A stretch of DNA of 64,000 nucleotides from Endothia cerciana (Eukaryota; Ascomycota; Sordariomycetes; Diaporthales; Cryphonectriaceae). The notes beneath the pieces were generated by a model. The model was given only the letters and a program-made list of their open reading frames with translations. It searched no databases and was not told the DNA's origin. This document shows positions 53,743 through 64,000 of this stretch, in pieces. Within the stretch, counting starts at the first letter, position 1. Each line of letters opens with the position of its first letter. The DNA lies in assembly GCA_026119935.1 (NCBI GenBank), contig JALRMH010000006.1:1071707-1135706 (forward strand), given 5' to 3'. The position numbers were made by a program, and so were the translations under genes.

Positions 53743-55107
53743 TGTATTATACAATTTTCCACCTCCATTTGTTCTCTCCACCCGTACTCCATATTTACGA
53801 TGTAGCATTCCCTAGATACAGTATATGCTTGGTCTCTGTACCCCACATGTCGAGGGCCATGGGGAAGAATGTAATGTTCACCACTTGGTGTTGGGAGCAA
53901 ACCCGAGTAGTATGTTGAGTAAAGTGTGTACACAACCAATGCCACGCCTAATTTGGTAGCACGCACAATGCACATCATTTTGTTAGATCTTCTATTCCAA
54001 TACCCTTTGCTTCTTTTATTTATGTCCCTTCCTTTTCTTTTTTTTTTTCTCTTTCTTTCTTTTCTTCTTCTTTTCGTCTTTCTCTTGTGCGCATAGACAA
54101 GCTGCATCTCTACCCGTTTTTTCACTACAGTATTGCGAGGCGTGGTCTTGAAAAACTTATAAATATGTGCGACGCTACGCTCTAAGTGATCTTGATTTTC
54201 TTCCCTTGTGCTTTCGTCTTCGTTCCCCTCTTTATTTTTTCTTTTTGACCGTGACAAATATAAGGGTCGGATCTGGGAGGGCAGCGAGACGAAGAAACAG
54301 TGCCACAATGTGGAAGGAAGGATACGGTCAGAGTATTTGTGTCAGAGTGTTCGATTCCCTTCTACCTAAATAGCATAATGGCTAACCATTTATAGTCACC
54401 ATTTTCACAATTCCATGCACAGGCCATCTGTGAACACCGTACCAGGTGCCGCTCGCTTGGGAGCCCCGGCCGCTGCCACAGCGAGGGCGTTCGCGAGGTG
54501 GACAAACAACACAGTCACCATGAAGAGTGTCGTAAGATCCCTTTCCTTGAAAGAACACTACCCTCCCTTTTAAAAAACACAATAATAATAAGACGGCCGA
54601 TCACCAGTTTTGGGATATGATTCTACTGCGTATGTAGCGCATTCGAGCCGCAGGAGGCGACACCGTGGTGCACGTGGTGCACGACACAGCACAGCCCTGT
54701 GATGAGTGGAAGGATGAAACACGGGAGTGAGTATATTGGCAAATGTGAGTAAAGCAATGGAGTGTTTCGCCACACTAGTCCTGAGGCAGAATGAGTATGT
54801 GATGTGAAGACCGTGGGCGATTAGAAAATGGACGAGAAATCTTCAGAGGATGGTTGGTCCTGAAGCTCCCCTAGGCTTCATTTGGACAACGGCTGCTTCG
54901 CACGGCTGCAGCAGCCTGAATATTTGCGCTGTGCCTCTGTATTCAGTGCCCTTCATGTTATCTATTTAAGGAACGGGACGAAACAAGTATACCAAATCGT
55001 TCTCCTTCTCTCCTTCTTCTCTCATTATCTTTTTTTCTTACATAGTAGCAACACCTCCATACCACCTTCCATTCCAGCCTGAAGAGCCCGAATACCAAGG
55101 CAAGTCG
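53743..55107. other. Intergenic region with pyrimidine-rich tract
   Basis: It contains a long C/T-rich low-complexity tract at about 54010-54090 (CTTTCTTTC-like with T runs). The long minus-strand frame across 53520-54308 is produced by this tract plus the transposon end and is not a gene. No coding feature is supported. Confidence 0.55.
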
Positions 55108-55736
55108 CTAAGCAGTAGATGGAAGCGTCTTTTTCAGAACCACGGAAACAGCAGTATCAGAGCTGACGAGATCAGTGTTCCACAGAAGCTTGAAGATCGT
55201 CTCTTCATCATTGACAGGCTCAGCAAACCAACTAGAGTCCAGGTTACCCTCTGAATTTTCCCAGATGAGCAAGGTGCCGAGGAGGCCAAAGCCAGTCGTG
55301 GTGTACTCCTCAGTATCAGTATCATTAGTGAAGCCCACTTCAGAGAAGGCGCCACTGGCGGTGTTGATGTAAAGTTTCGACGGGCCAACGTTTGGGTCGA
55401 CGCTGGTGGTCTTGTTGACCACTGTCGTGGCGGTCTTGTCTGATAGGGTAACTGGGGGATATCGGAACGTTAATAAATGGCTGTTGCCGCAACTAGCGGG
55501 CGGAGAACAAGGGACTTACGGGACACATTGGCAGAGTTGGTCAAACTGGACGGGTGGGTATTGCCGACGTAGGCCGCGCCGTTACCGTACCACAAGGGCA
55601 GGCCGTTGATACCGGTGCCATACGCGTAGAATATGGCCGCCGAGTCGGACGAGGCACGGGCGGCCTTGATGCCAGGGCTAGCAGTGGCGAGAGCCGTGCT
55701 AAGCGCCAGCGTTGACAAGTATTTGAGGGAGAACAT
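55108..55736 (-). CDS. Small secreted protein of unknown function
   Basis: Two exons, 55736-55520 and 55451-55108 (186 aa). The intron (gtaagt...cccag) is in phase 1 and joins SANVS to LTLSDKT. The N-terminus is a signal peptide (MFSLKYLSTLALSTALATA, cleaved near ASPG). The mature part begins with AAIFYAYGTGINGLPLWYGN followed by GAAYVG. A similar Tyr/Gly-rich start (FAYGTNI..LPLFYADG) recurs in secreted fungal proteins of unknown function. No Cys residues are visible in the mature part, so it is not a classical Cys-rich effector. Several NxT/S sites are present. The function cannot be assigned. Confidence 0.72.
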
Positions 55737-57936
55737 GACCAAGTGTCTTCGAGAAGGAGCGGAATGGAAGCAAGGGGATCACAGAAGAGCGAGCGAAGGT
55801 CTTTGGCTTAATCGAGGAAACTTGAAGTCGAACTTTGGTGGAGGTTGTGAGCGGCACTCTGATCATATGTGCAGACATTCTTCGAAATCAAGGCATATTC
55901 CGCTCTAACACAGCATGAAGGCTACGTAACATGGTGATGCCGCTAAGATGCTTGCGTACTACTCAGGGGAGTCATCCCACATCTCGGAGATCGGACCTAG
56001 ATGCAAACATTCAAGGTAACTTGACTATAAACCCACGGCGCGGGGAACACTACGTGAAGGAACTATCAATAGATCCAGTAGTGCTGTCAAGGATTAAAGG
56101 ATATCGTCCAGTCATCCTCACTGCACGATCCACCCCCATTGTGCTGCGCGCGAGCAGCCTCAGTATGGGGGTGGCACACTCGGCAACCAACTGGGCAGGG
56201 TTGGCTCAACATGACTCGGGGTAGCATTCACACCGGTGAGATTCGTATGTATCTCCGCTGACCGGTCGCCTCGACGCCTGAGTTGATGGAACACGAAACC
56301 TGGAAATTGCGATGTTCGTGAGCTACGTGCCTTGGGCCGAGATCCGACCCGACCCACGGCCGTCTCATGCAACAACGGCCCAGAGCTGACCAGTCCGGCT
56401 CCTTTTTGCTAAGCTTTTAATTCTCCGGACCTGTAGGCGCCGACCATCAGCCAGATCCTAACACCAAGCCGCCGCCGCCATCTCACACAGAAGTGCCGTT
56501 CTAACACAGGATCCTTGAACAAGGCTCTATATGCACCAGTCAACATCACTCATCCGACCCACAGCATACATGTTCAAAGAGCACATACGGTAGTGTCCGT
56601 GCTTGGAGCTTGGACTCGTCAGCAGCGGGCTAATAGTGCAAAGGATTCGGCTCGAATGAAGTTACCGCCGAGGTCACGACTCAGACTATTATACCACGTT
56701 AAAGATATAGTCGAGCCAGTGTCAAATGGTATTCGATCTATTGCAAACGCTGCAGACGAATCCTGTGGGCATGCCGCTACGGAGATTTGATTTGAGGGAT
56801 TAGGGCATTGGCTCAAGTGCCGGTAAAGCTTCGTCATCTCATCCACAGATCGACAGCCAAAGTAGGATCGTTCCACTTTTAACGGTTTGATTCTCTGCAC
56901 TCCCTGGGGTAACACAGGCTGCCCAGTCGTCGGATCATATTAACATCAAAAGGGTGGCCTGTAGGGGCGGAGAGATACTGCCACGCTATAGATACATAGT
57001 ATAAACTCTGGAGCAGACGCGCAAGGGGCGAGGGGTTGTGTTGAGGTGTGTGGCTAGTATGCCAGGACGGGCTATAGGACCAAAATAAACCAACCGAGAT
57101 CGGAAGCCTACCATATGACTTCTCTCGAACTGTGCAATGCGCTGCTCGAGGTTCACTTTGCAGTATCTCAGAGACGTTGAATGCGATTAATTTGTACGAA
57201 AAGCTATTTTATTTAGAGACCGATTTGGGTGCCTTTTTCCCGCTAGTCTTAGTCGTAAGGTTCCAAGTTGGATCACCACCCCAAGAGAAAGGAGGTCCTA
57301 TTCCTAGTCCAGTAATATGTATCCGCGCCATATGCATGGCCTTCACTCTTTTCCATGAATCTCTCTATTGATCGATTCTTGGCACTATTGGACGCCCAGG
57401 GGCCCCGCTTTCGTACGCCTCTACCCCCAGGTGTCCTTTTTTCGTAAGCACATATGTCCCCCGGGCTGTTCATGAACTCCGTCGATGCGACTGAAAATGG
57501 AACGCACGGTCAGTTATTCTTATCATTGCGTCAGCTCACCAAAGTGTTCGTCAAAGGCCAGACGGCAGATCCACTAAATATTTGGTGTGAGTGGCTTTGT
57601 GCCGTTCTACCAGATGGGTCCAATGGGTTAAAGTAGTGTTGACGACGGTGTTGACGACGACGGAGATCGATACGAGATATCATGGCCGAGTCTGTCGATC
57701 CTCTTCCTATACTCCTGATGAGCATTAGTTGTTTATAAGGCAGAGGGCTGCCCAACACAATAGCTTCATCAACATCACCATCGCAGCCCTCATCCTCACT
57801 TTGCGTCTTGCATAGTCGCTCATTGATCTTCACTCATTATTCGATTCTCTCCTTTTTGGGGGTTTTTGGGGTTAATTTTTTTTTTTTTTCTTTTCCGGTC
57901 CTTTTTGTCAATACTTTTCCTTGGCAGAAAGCGAAT
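55737..57936. other. Divergent intergenic region upstream of laccase
   Basis: About 2.2 kb. Near the laccase start there is a TTTATAAG (about 57732-57739, a possible TATA box roughly 200 bp before the ATG) and a T-rich leader with a run of about 14 T near 57877-57890. Open frames elsewhere have no support. Confidence 0.5.
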
Positions 57937-59952
57937 ATGGTATCGAGATTCTTGACTGTGGTGGCACTTTGCGCTTCCTTAGTCATTGCAAGCCCGCAAG
58001 CTATTCCATTCCCTCGTCAGAACTTGGACCCCTTACCAAAGTCCACTTCCTCATCCAGCGGATCTCCTTGCGCGGGAAACACTGCAGAGAACCGCTCTGT
58101 CTGGTGTGACTATAGCATCGAAACGAATGTAAGAACATGTCAAAAAGTCTTAAATGGCAGCTGTGTGTTGACACGAGTCTTTCCCAGTACTACGATGTCG
58201 TGCCAGACACCGGTGTGACGCGCGAATATTGGTTCGAGTTGCAGAATGTCACCGCGTCTCTGGACGGCATCGCCCGCGATATTCTGACCGTTAATGGCTC
58301 CGTCCCTGGCCCGACTATCGAGGCTGACTGGGGCGATGAAGTTATCGTTCACGTTACCAACAGCCTCACTGCAAATGGGTCATCAATTCATTTCCATGGT
58401 GTCCGACAGAATTGGACCAACCCTTCTGACGGCGTTGTGTCTATGACGCAATGCCCGACTGCTCCAGGGGACACCGTCACCTACAAGTGGCGGGCGACGC
58501 AATATGGCAGTAGTTGGTATCACTCCCACTTTGCCTATCAAGCCTATGAGGGTGTCTTTGGCGGTATCCTCATCCACGGCCCGGCCACCGCCGACTACGA
58601 CTACGATCTTGGCAATCTCTTCATGCTCGATTGGTCACACCAGACTATTGACCAACTGTCCAACTATGGTGATACCGTTGGCCCGCCTACCATGGACAAT
58701 GGTCTCATCAACGGCACAAATGTCTATCCCGATGGCAACACTACAGCCGGCTCTCGCTGGGAGACGACCTTCGAAGCGGGTTCCTCGTACCTCCTTCGCC
58801 TCGTCAACGTCGCGGTTGATACCATGTTTGACTTCTCTATCGACAACCATACTCTTGAGGTTATCGCTATGGACTTTGTCCCCATAGTCCCTTATACTAC
58901 TACACACTTGGCCATCGGCATGGGTCAGCGCTATGATGTTATTGTCAAGGCTGACCAATCAGACGTCGCGAGTGATTTTTGGCTGCGAGCCTACCCTGAT
59001 GCCTTCTGCAGTGACAATGCCAACCCTGACAACATCAAGGGTATAATCCATTACGGCAGTATGTCTCGAAAAGCATATTTCTGTCTGTCTTGATTTCGGA
59101 GTCGTCACTGACACCTAGCACAGGCAGTACTGGTACTCCCACAACGACGGGCTACACGATCGATTCCAATGACTGCGCGGACGAGCCGGCGGCAAGCCTC
59201 GTGCCCTACCTCTCACTCGACGCTGCGACAACTTACGGAGCCTCCAACGACCTTGACGTGACGGTCAGCGTCACAACTGACGGTTGGATCAAGTGGGCAA
59301 TCGGGGCTACCTCGTTCCAGGTCTACTGGGATGATCCTACGATCCTGCAGATCTTCGACAACGTGACCGCGTTTCCCAACAGCTCGATGGTGTTCGATCT
59401 TCCAACTGCGGACGAGTGGACTTACCTCCTGATTGAGAATGGGTACTTTGACACCCTTTTTCATTTCTTAACAGATGCATTCTATTTCGAGTTACTGATG
59501 CAAAATCCGGCAGGAACGCCGTCGCACACCCTATTCACCTTCATGGCCATGACTTCTATATTCTCGGCTCGGGCGACACCGCCTACACCAGTAACTCCAC
59601 CATGAACCACTCCAACCCGCCTCGCCGTGATGTCGCCATGTTGCCTGCCGATGGCTGGCTCGCCCTCGCGTTCCAAGCCGATAACCCGGGTATCTGGCTC
59701 CTGCACTGTGAGACGTCCCTTCCAGATCCTCCCCCTCCCGAACAAAATCATCCGTGCGAACTTGAACTGACTTGTTTACCAGGCCACATTGCATGGCATA
59801 CGGATCAGGGTTTCGCTCTGCAGTGGATCGAGCGAAGGGATGAGATCGAGTCCTTATACAATGAGACCGAGGTCCGCAACTCCTGCGCCAGCTGGGATGC
59901 ATGGGACAAGGAGTCGGGCGAGCTGGAGGGCGATGACGATGATGGTATCTGA
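57937..59952 (+). CDS. Ascomycete laccase (multicopper oxidase)
   Basis: Five exons: 57937-58128, 58188-59058, 59124-59442, 59514-59707 and 59783-59952 (581 aa). The signal peptide is MVSRFLTVVALCASLVIASP. Copper sites are complete: HFHG (132-135), WYHSH (174-178), HPIHLHGHD (466-474) and HCHIAWHTDQGF (525-536), with Cys526 as the type-1 copper ligand. The residue ten after it, which is the axial position, is Phe536. YYDVVPDTGVTREYW follows exon 1, as in the family. The C-terminus ends DDDDGI, similar to the DSGL/I plug of ascomycete laccases. The enzyme oxidises phenols with reduction of oxygen to water outside the cell. The last intron (75 nt) splits the Cys526 codon, is divisible by three and has no stop, so retention would insert residues inside the copper site. 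Confidence 0.95.
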
Positions 59953-61066
59953 GTTACTAGCGATGTAGAATGCCTGCCACGGGCATCCAGACCATTGATG
60001 AGGGTGTTGTGGGAGGAACAGTCCTGTTTGATACTGGGTCAACATGAATCCGTCAAGAAACGCTTCAACGATTATGTACTGTACAAAAAAGAATCGCAAC
60101 AGAAAGTTATGCCGTGCAAAACGTGCATGTTCTCAGGGATTTTCCATGCAACTGTAGTAGTCTTGACAGCACCTACCAACTTAATGTCTCGGAAAGTAAT
60201 GACATCGTATATTTGCTCCTCCAATTACTATGTTCTGGAGTGGCAGATGAAGCATATCTACAATCTCATAAGGTCTGATTAAATGTATGAGCAGGCAAAA
60301 GGGATCTCTTTCACTGACATACCTATGCAGTAACACATGGCTATCACACCGGAGCAGGCCTTCAAGATCACTTGGCCTATAAAGAAACTCAGAAGGAGGA
60401 TTATGATGGAGGCGACCTTCTAACAGACGAGTATATAAAGTACTCCAGTCAATTATATTCTGTCTCTGGTGTGGTCTTGGTCCCCATAGAGCCAGCTGGC
60501 CTCAAATATTTGACTCTAGCAACAATACTGCTACCAAATAAATACTTATCATAATTCTCGTCAAGACAACCCCTGCCTATATACCTTGTCGCTACTGAGG
60601 CGGACTCCAGCACATCATGCGTTTGCCTTTCTCCAACCGATTTCGTGCTCATAGCCACCTGCATTTACAATGATCCAGCTCTTTCAAGGTTCCTAAACTT
60701 GAGAGCACAACCTGTAGGACATGTGAAAGGTAGGAACGAGCTTCCTGATCTGAACGTCCCGGCAATTCATTCATGTGCAATTTCGGCCTATTGCTGACAT
60801 AGATCATTAGTGAAAAGACAAATATTGATGCTCGGCAACAAGTACTGATCTTCAAAACTCTTGTTCCAGCCCCAAACTGGCGGACCCGCAACTTGCACCA
60901 AACCCCGCATATGCGTACAGCATATGTTTTCCCCCCTCGGGCTTGTTCCTAGCGAGCACAACCATACGTTGCCTAGCTGGTAACTTGGTAGACCAACATT
61001 CGACTTGTGATACTTGTACTACGAATGAAAAGTCCGCCGGGAAAGTGAGAGGAACAATCCGTCGCC
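59953..61066. other. Intergenic region
   Basis: It lies between the laccase and dehydrogenase genes. No feature is supported beyond UTR/promoter sequence. Confidence 0.5.
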
Positions 61067-62047
61067 ATGGCTTCTCAAAAACAGACAATCCTCATCACCG
61101 GCGCCGCCGGATTCATCGGCCAACGGCTGACGGCCGCGCTCTTGCAAAAGCACCCAGAGTACCGCCTTGTCATCACCGATGTCGTCACCCCCTCCGTTCC
61201 CGCGGGCATGCCGAGCGCAGGCGACGTCGCGGCCGTCCAGGCCGACCTCAGCGACCCGGCCTCCCTGGCGGACCTCATCGCGCAGTCACAGCCGCTGGCG
61301 GCGGCCTTCGTCTTCCACGGCATCATGTCGTCCGGCTCGGAGGCCGACCCCGACCTCAGCCTCAAGGTGAACCTGGACGCGACGCGCGCGCTGCTCCTCA
61401 GGCTGGCCGAGGCGGACAGGCGCGTGCGGGTGATCTACGCCTCCAGCCAGGCCGTGTACGGCGCCCCGTTCCCGGACGTCATCACGGACGCGGTGACGCC
61501 CACGCCGGCCGGGGTTTACGGGAGCCACAAGCTGATGAGCGAGATCCTCATCAACGACCTGCACCGGCGCGGGCGGGTCGACGCCTTCTCGCTGCGCTTC
61601 CCCACGGTCTCCGTGAGGGCCGGGAGGCCGACGCAGGCAGCCAGCTCGTTCCTGTCGGGGATCATCCGGGAGCCGATGAACAACCAGGAGTGCGTCGTGC
61701 CCATCCAGGACAGGGGCTACCGCGCGGTGCTGTCCGGGCCAGGGACTCTGGTCGAGAACCTGCTGAGGGTGCTGAAGTTGCCAAGTGACGCGCTGCCGCA
61801 GCACGTGCGGTGGATGAACTTCCCAGGGGTCTCGGTCACCGTGCAGGAGCTGCTCGATGCACTGGCCAAGGTGGGAGGTCAGGATAAGCTCAAGTATATT
61901 CAGGAGGAGACGGATCCGGTCACGGAGAGGATACTCAGGACTTGGCCGCTAAGGGTCGACGACTCGACCGCCATGAATCTGGGCCTCAAACGCGATGAGA
62001 GCGCGGAGAGCCTTGTGAGAGAATATGCATCCTCTATGAACGAATGA
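61067..62047 (+). CDS. NAD-dependent epimerase/dehydratase family, D-erythronate dehydrogenase-like
   Basis: Single exon, 326 aa, no signal peptide. The extended SDR fold is clear: the NAD-binding GAAGFIGQRL at about 12-21, VITDVV ending beta-2 with Asp (NAD preference), FVFHGIMSSG, and the active-site set YASSQAVYG with YGSHKLMSE (Tyr-x3-Lys). The following SLRFPTVSVRAGRPTQAASS and GIIREPMNNQECVVP are characteristic of the DenD-like group, which oxidises D-erythronate or similar four-carbon sugar acids. Fungal copies exist, but their substrate is rarely proven, so the name is tentative. Codon use is very GC-rich. Confidence 0.82.
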   Translation: MASQKQTILITGAAGFIGQRLTAALLQKHPEYRLVITDVVTPSVPAGMPSAGDVAAVQADLSDPASLADLIAQSQPLAAAFVFHGIMSSGSEADPDLSLKVNLDATRALLLRLAEADRRVRVIYASSQAVYGAPFPDVITDAVTPTPAGVYGSHKLMSEILINDLHRRGRVDAFSLRFPTVSVRAGRPTQAASSFLSGIIREPMNNQECVVPIQDRGYRAVLSGPGTLVENLLRVLKLPSDALPQHVRWMNFPGVSVTVQELLDALAKVGGQDKLKYIQEETDPVTERILRTWPLRVDDSTAMNLGLKRDESAESLVREYASSMNE

Positions 62048-62203
62048 TAGCAAGGCGTAATTTGAATTTGCGATTCACGACTTTACTGACTGACCTGTTA
62101 TGAGAATGGCCTCGAAGTCTGTGCAGTCTGCCTGGGTATGTACAAGATGCAATCCGCTATCCACAAATATCGATGGATCTTGGCATCCCTTAAGTCAGAG
62201 TGG

Positions 62204-62237
62204 GGGGTTTTCGGCCACCCGGGGTTTTCGGCCACCC
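62204..62237 (+). repeat. Tandem 17-bp repeat inside the transposon terminus
   Basis: Two exact adjacent copies of GGGGTTTTCGGCCACCC (62204-62220 and 62221-62237). Repeated subterminal units like this can be transposase-binding sites. That role is inferred. Confidence 0.85.
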
Positions 62238-62343
62238 CGGCCGTCCTCACCGCTTCTTCAACCCCCTTCAGTTTGATAGCTTTTCCTCAACCAATTTTAA
62301 TCCAGATAACTTCATCTTCTCAACAAACCTTCATACGACTATC

Positions 62344-63951
62344 ATGAAGCCATATTCCGAGTTTGAGCTAAATCAGGCCATCGGGGCTATCAGAAAAGGC
62401 TTGTCTCAGCGGCAGGCCTTGAAGAAATAGGGCATCCCAAGGACTACTCTTCAAGCTCGTCTAGAAGGAAGAGAATCGCATAAAACAGCCTACGAAAACT
62501 AGCAAAGGCTCTCTATTGACCAAGAAAGAAGACTTGCTGAATAGATCCTTATTCAGGAAAGCCTAGGCCTTCCACCCAGCTATTCAGAACTCAGGCACTT
62601 TGCTCAACGGATCCTCGAGATCTGTGGAGACCCTCAAGCCCTTGGGGCTAAATGGACTCAGGCTTTTTTAAAGAGAAATCCAGAGATACAAGTCAGGAAG
62701 ACTCGCCGGATTGCTTCTGAACAAACTAATAGAGCTATAACAAAAGTAATTCAGCCCTGGTTTCGTCTTTTCAATCTTCCTCAGATCCAAGCCATCAAGC
62801 CAGCTAATTGATAGAATATAAATGAAGCCGGCCTTATAGAAGGCCAAGGAGAGAATAGATTAGTCCTCAGAGGCTCTTCTTTGCGTTCAATTCAGAGAAA
62901 AGAGCCTGGATTAAAAGCCTGGACTTCTTTTATCGAGTGTGTCTCTGCTACTAGTAGCTATCTCTTTCCTCTAGTAATTTTTAAAGGGCAAATAGTGTAA
63001 TAATAATAGTTTCCTGTTAATTTAAAGCCTTTTAAAGGCTAGTAATTCACTACTATGTAAAATAGATAGACTAATGATGAAATAGCACTTAAATAGCTTG
63101 AAAAGATCTTTATTCCTAGCAGCTAGCTAGTAAAGCCTTTAGAAGCTAGACTGTTGATCTTAGATAGCTACAGCAGCTATAAAACTAATAAGTTTATATA
63201 GAAATGCTTTCAAAATAATATCCTGCTACTTTACTTGCCTCCTTATACCTCTTATATTCTTCAGCCCTTTAATCTAGGGGTCTTTTTATCTCTTAAATAA
63301 GTATATAGAAAGAAAGTCAGCAGTTTAGGCTAATAGAGGAATTCAATAATCTTTAGCAAGCGATTATTCCTCGAGAACTATTATCTAGCTCGCCTAGAAG
63401 GCCTTTCTAGCTAGAATATCCGATCTGGATGGAAAGCAACTAGTCTATAGCCTTTAAGGCCCTCTAAAGCGCTTTTGAGTCCTCTTCTCCTTGAAAATAG
63501 TCAACCAGGCACTCAGATCTAGCTAAATTCAGGCTCAATACAATCAACAGCGCCTAAGCTTTCCCAGAAAGCCTCCTCAAGCCAGCCAGTCATTTTTTCA
63601 ACTCCTCGAAAAGCCAGACAGCTATATCATCAGCTGCAGGAGAATCAGCACCATCTTTCAACAGACTCAGGCCGCCGTATACTATCCAGGAAGATACAAA
63701 AGGCATATTACGAAAGAGACCTCGAATTCGCTAAGGTATTAGAGGAAAATAAGGCGTTGAAGAGGCAGATTAAGGCTCAGAGGCCTAGTAAAAGAAGAAA
63801 GGTCGATGTGAGCCCGAATTCGAAGTTTGCAGGGATTAAAGCTATACAGAGGGCTCAAAATGCAGTCAATCGATATAAGGATAGTCTGGATGAAGATAAC
63901 AATGTCGAATTACCTACTGATGAGGAGGATTGCATCGTGGTGGGTGAATAG
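62344..63951 (+). pseudogene. pogo/Fot1-type transposase relic of element 2
   Basis: Starts MKPYSEFELNQAIGAIRKGL at 62344 and hits a stop at 62428. Reading through stops gives the DNA-binding part (GDPQALGAKWTQAFLKRNPE, TNRAITKVIQPWF). The DDE region reads LLILDSYSSY, then LLYLPPYTSYILQPFNLGVF, equivalent to the family's LPPHTSHLLQPLDVG. The two His-to-Tyr changes are the direct result of C-to-T mutation. The C-terminus from 63757 is open and ends SPNSKFAGIKAIQRAQ with an acidic TDEEDCIVVGE tail. Multiple stops make it inactive. Confidence 0.88.
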
Positions 63952-64000
63952 GATAGAAAAGTAGTTAATATATATATGTGTGTGTGTATGTGGTGAGGAC

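Larger units (their letters stand above)
62192..64000 (+). mobile_element. Second pogo/Fot1-type transposon, right end outside window
   Basis: The left end follows a TA at 62190-62191 and starts AGTCA like the first element, but the rest of its terminal sequence differs, so it belongs to another subfamily. The inner part of the left terminal repeat (62243-62251) recurs inverted as the last nine bases of the window (63992-64000). The right inverted repeat is therefore just entering and must continue past the edge. The body is TA-rich: by hand count, 62941-63120 holds 28 TA against 17 AT dinucleotides, in the range typical of RIP. Confidence 0.8.

Noticed and set aside
53520..54308. 262-aa minus-strand open frame
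   Set aside because: It spans the transposon end, its inverted repeat and a C/T-rich low-complexity tract. The Lys/Arg run comes from that tract, and there is no domain.
1..64000. CRISPR arrays, bacterial operons, ribosome-binding sites
   Set aside because: The introns and gene families show fungal nuclear DNA; no spaced direct-repeat array was seen.

Overview
The window is nuclear DNA of a filamentous ascomycete, most likely a Sordariomycete. Genes are monocistronic on both strands and carry short GT-AG introns of about 50-125 nt with CTAAC/CTGAC-like branch sites. The gene content is typical Pezizomycotina: an AA9 LPMO, an ascomycete laccase, a qa-y-type quinate permease, a UstYa/DUF3328 gene and pogo/Fot1-type transposons with RIP-like damage. 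No rRNA, tRNA or CRISPR was found. Exon structures below were built by eye from splice signals, frame continuity and family motifs.

Layout. 1-36.4 kb is an ordinary gene-rich block: a 5'-truncated C2H2-type protein; an AA9 lytic polysaccharide monooxygenase; a secreted flavin amine oxidase; an acyltransferase-3 membrane protein; GPI16 (PIG-T) sharing a short divergent promoter with LUC7; an RGG/coiled-coil RNA-binding protein; a zinc alcohol dehydrogenase; a GH94 phosphorylase resembling cellobionic acid phosphorylase; a full-length ABCC transporter; an F-box protein; a UFD1/zinc-finger/AZUL-like protein; and ARP6 (SWR1 complex). 37.4-47 kb is gene-poor and holds damaged genes: a kinase-like pseudogene, a disrupted UstYa-like gene, and, divergent from it about 1 kb away, a small secreted Kex2-repeat protein that looks like a dikaritin (UstA-type RiPP) precursor. 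An intact anion-permease gene interrupts this region. 48-50 kb holds a quinate-permease-like sugar transporter. 51.9-53.7 kb is a complete but dead TA-flanked pogo-type transposon. 55-62 kb holds a small secreted protein, a laccase and an NAD-dependent epimerase/dehydrogenase. 62.2 kb to the end is a second dead transposon whose right end lies outside the window.

How the genes work together. Housekeeping functions (GPI anchoring, splicing, chromatin remodelling, protein degradation) are interspersed with biomass-conversion genes. The AA9 enzyme would release C1-oxidised cellodextrins, and the GH94 phosphorylase would consume the resulting cellobionic acid. The laccase and quinate permease fit use of plant aromatics. 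The most unusual signal is the decaying RiPP locus at 39.7-42.2 kb. Its lesions are clustered, whereas flanking long genes such as the 1461-aa ABC transporter are intact, which favours biological decay over general sequencing error.
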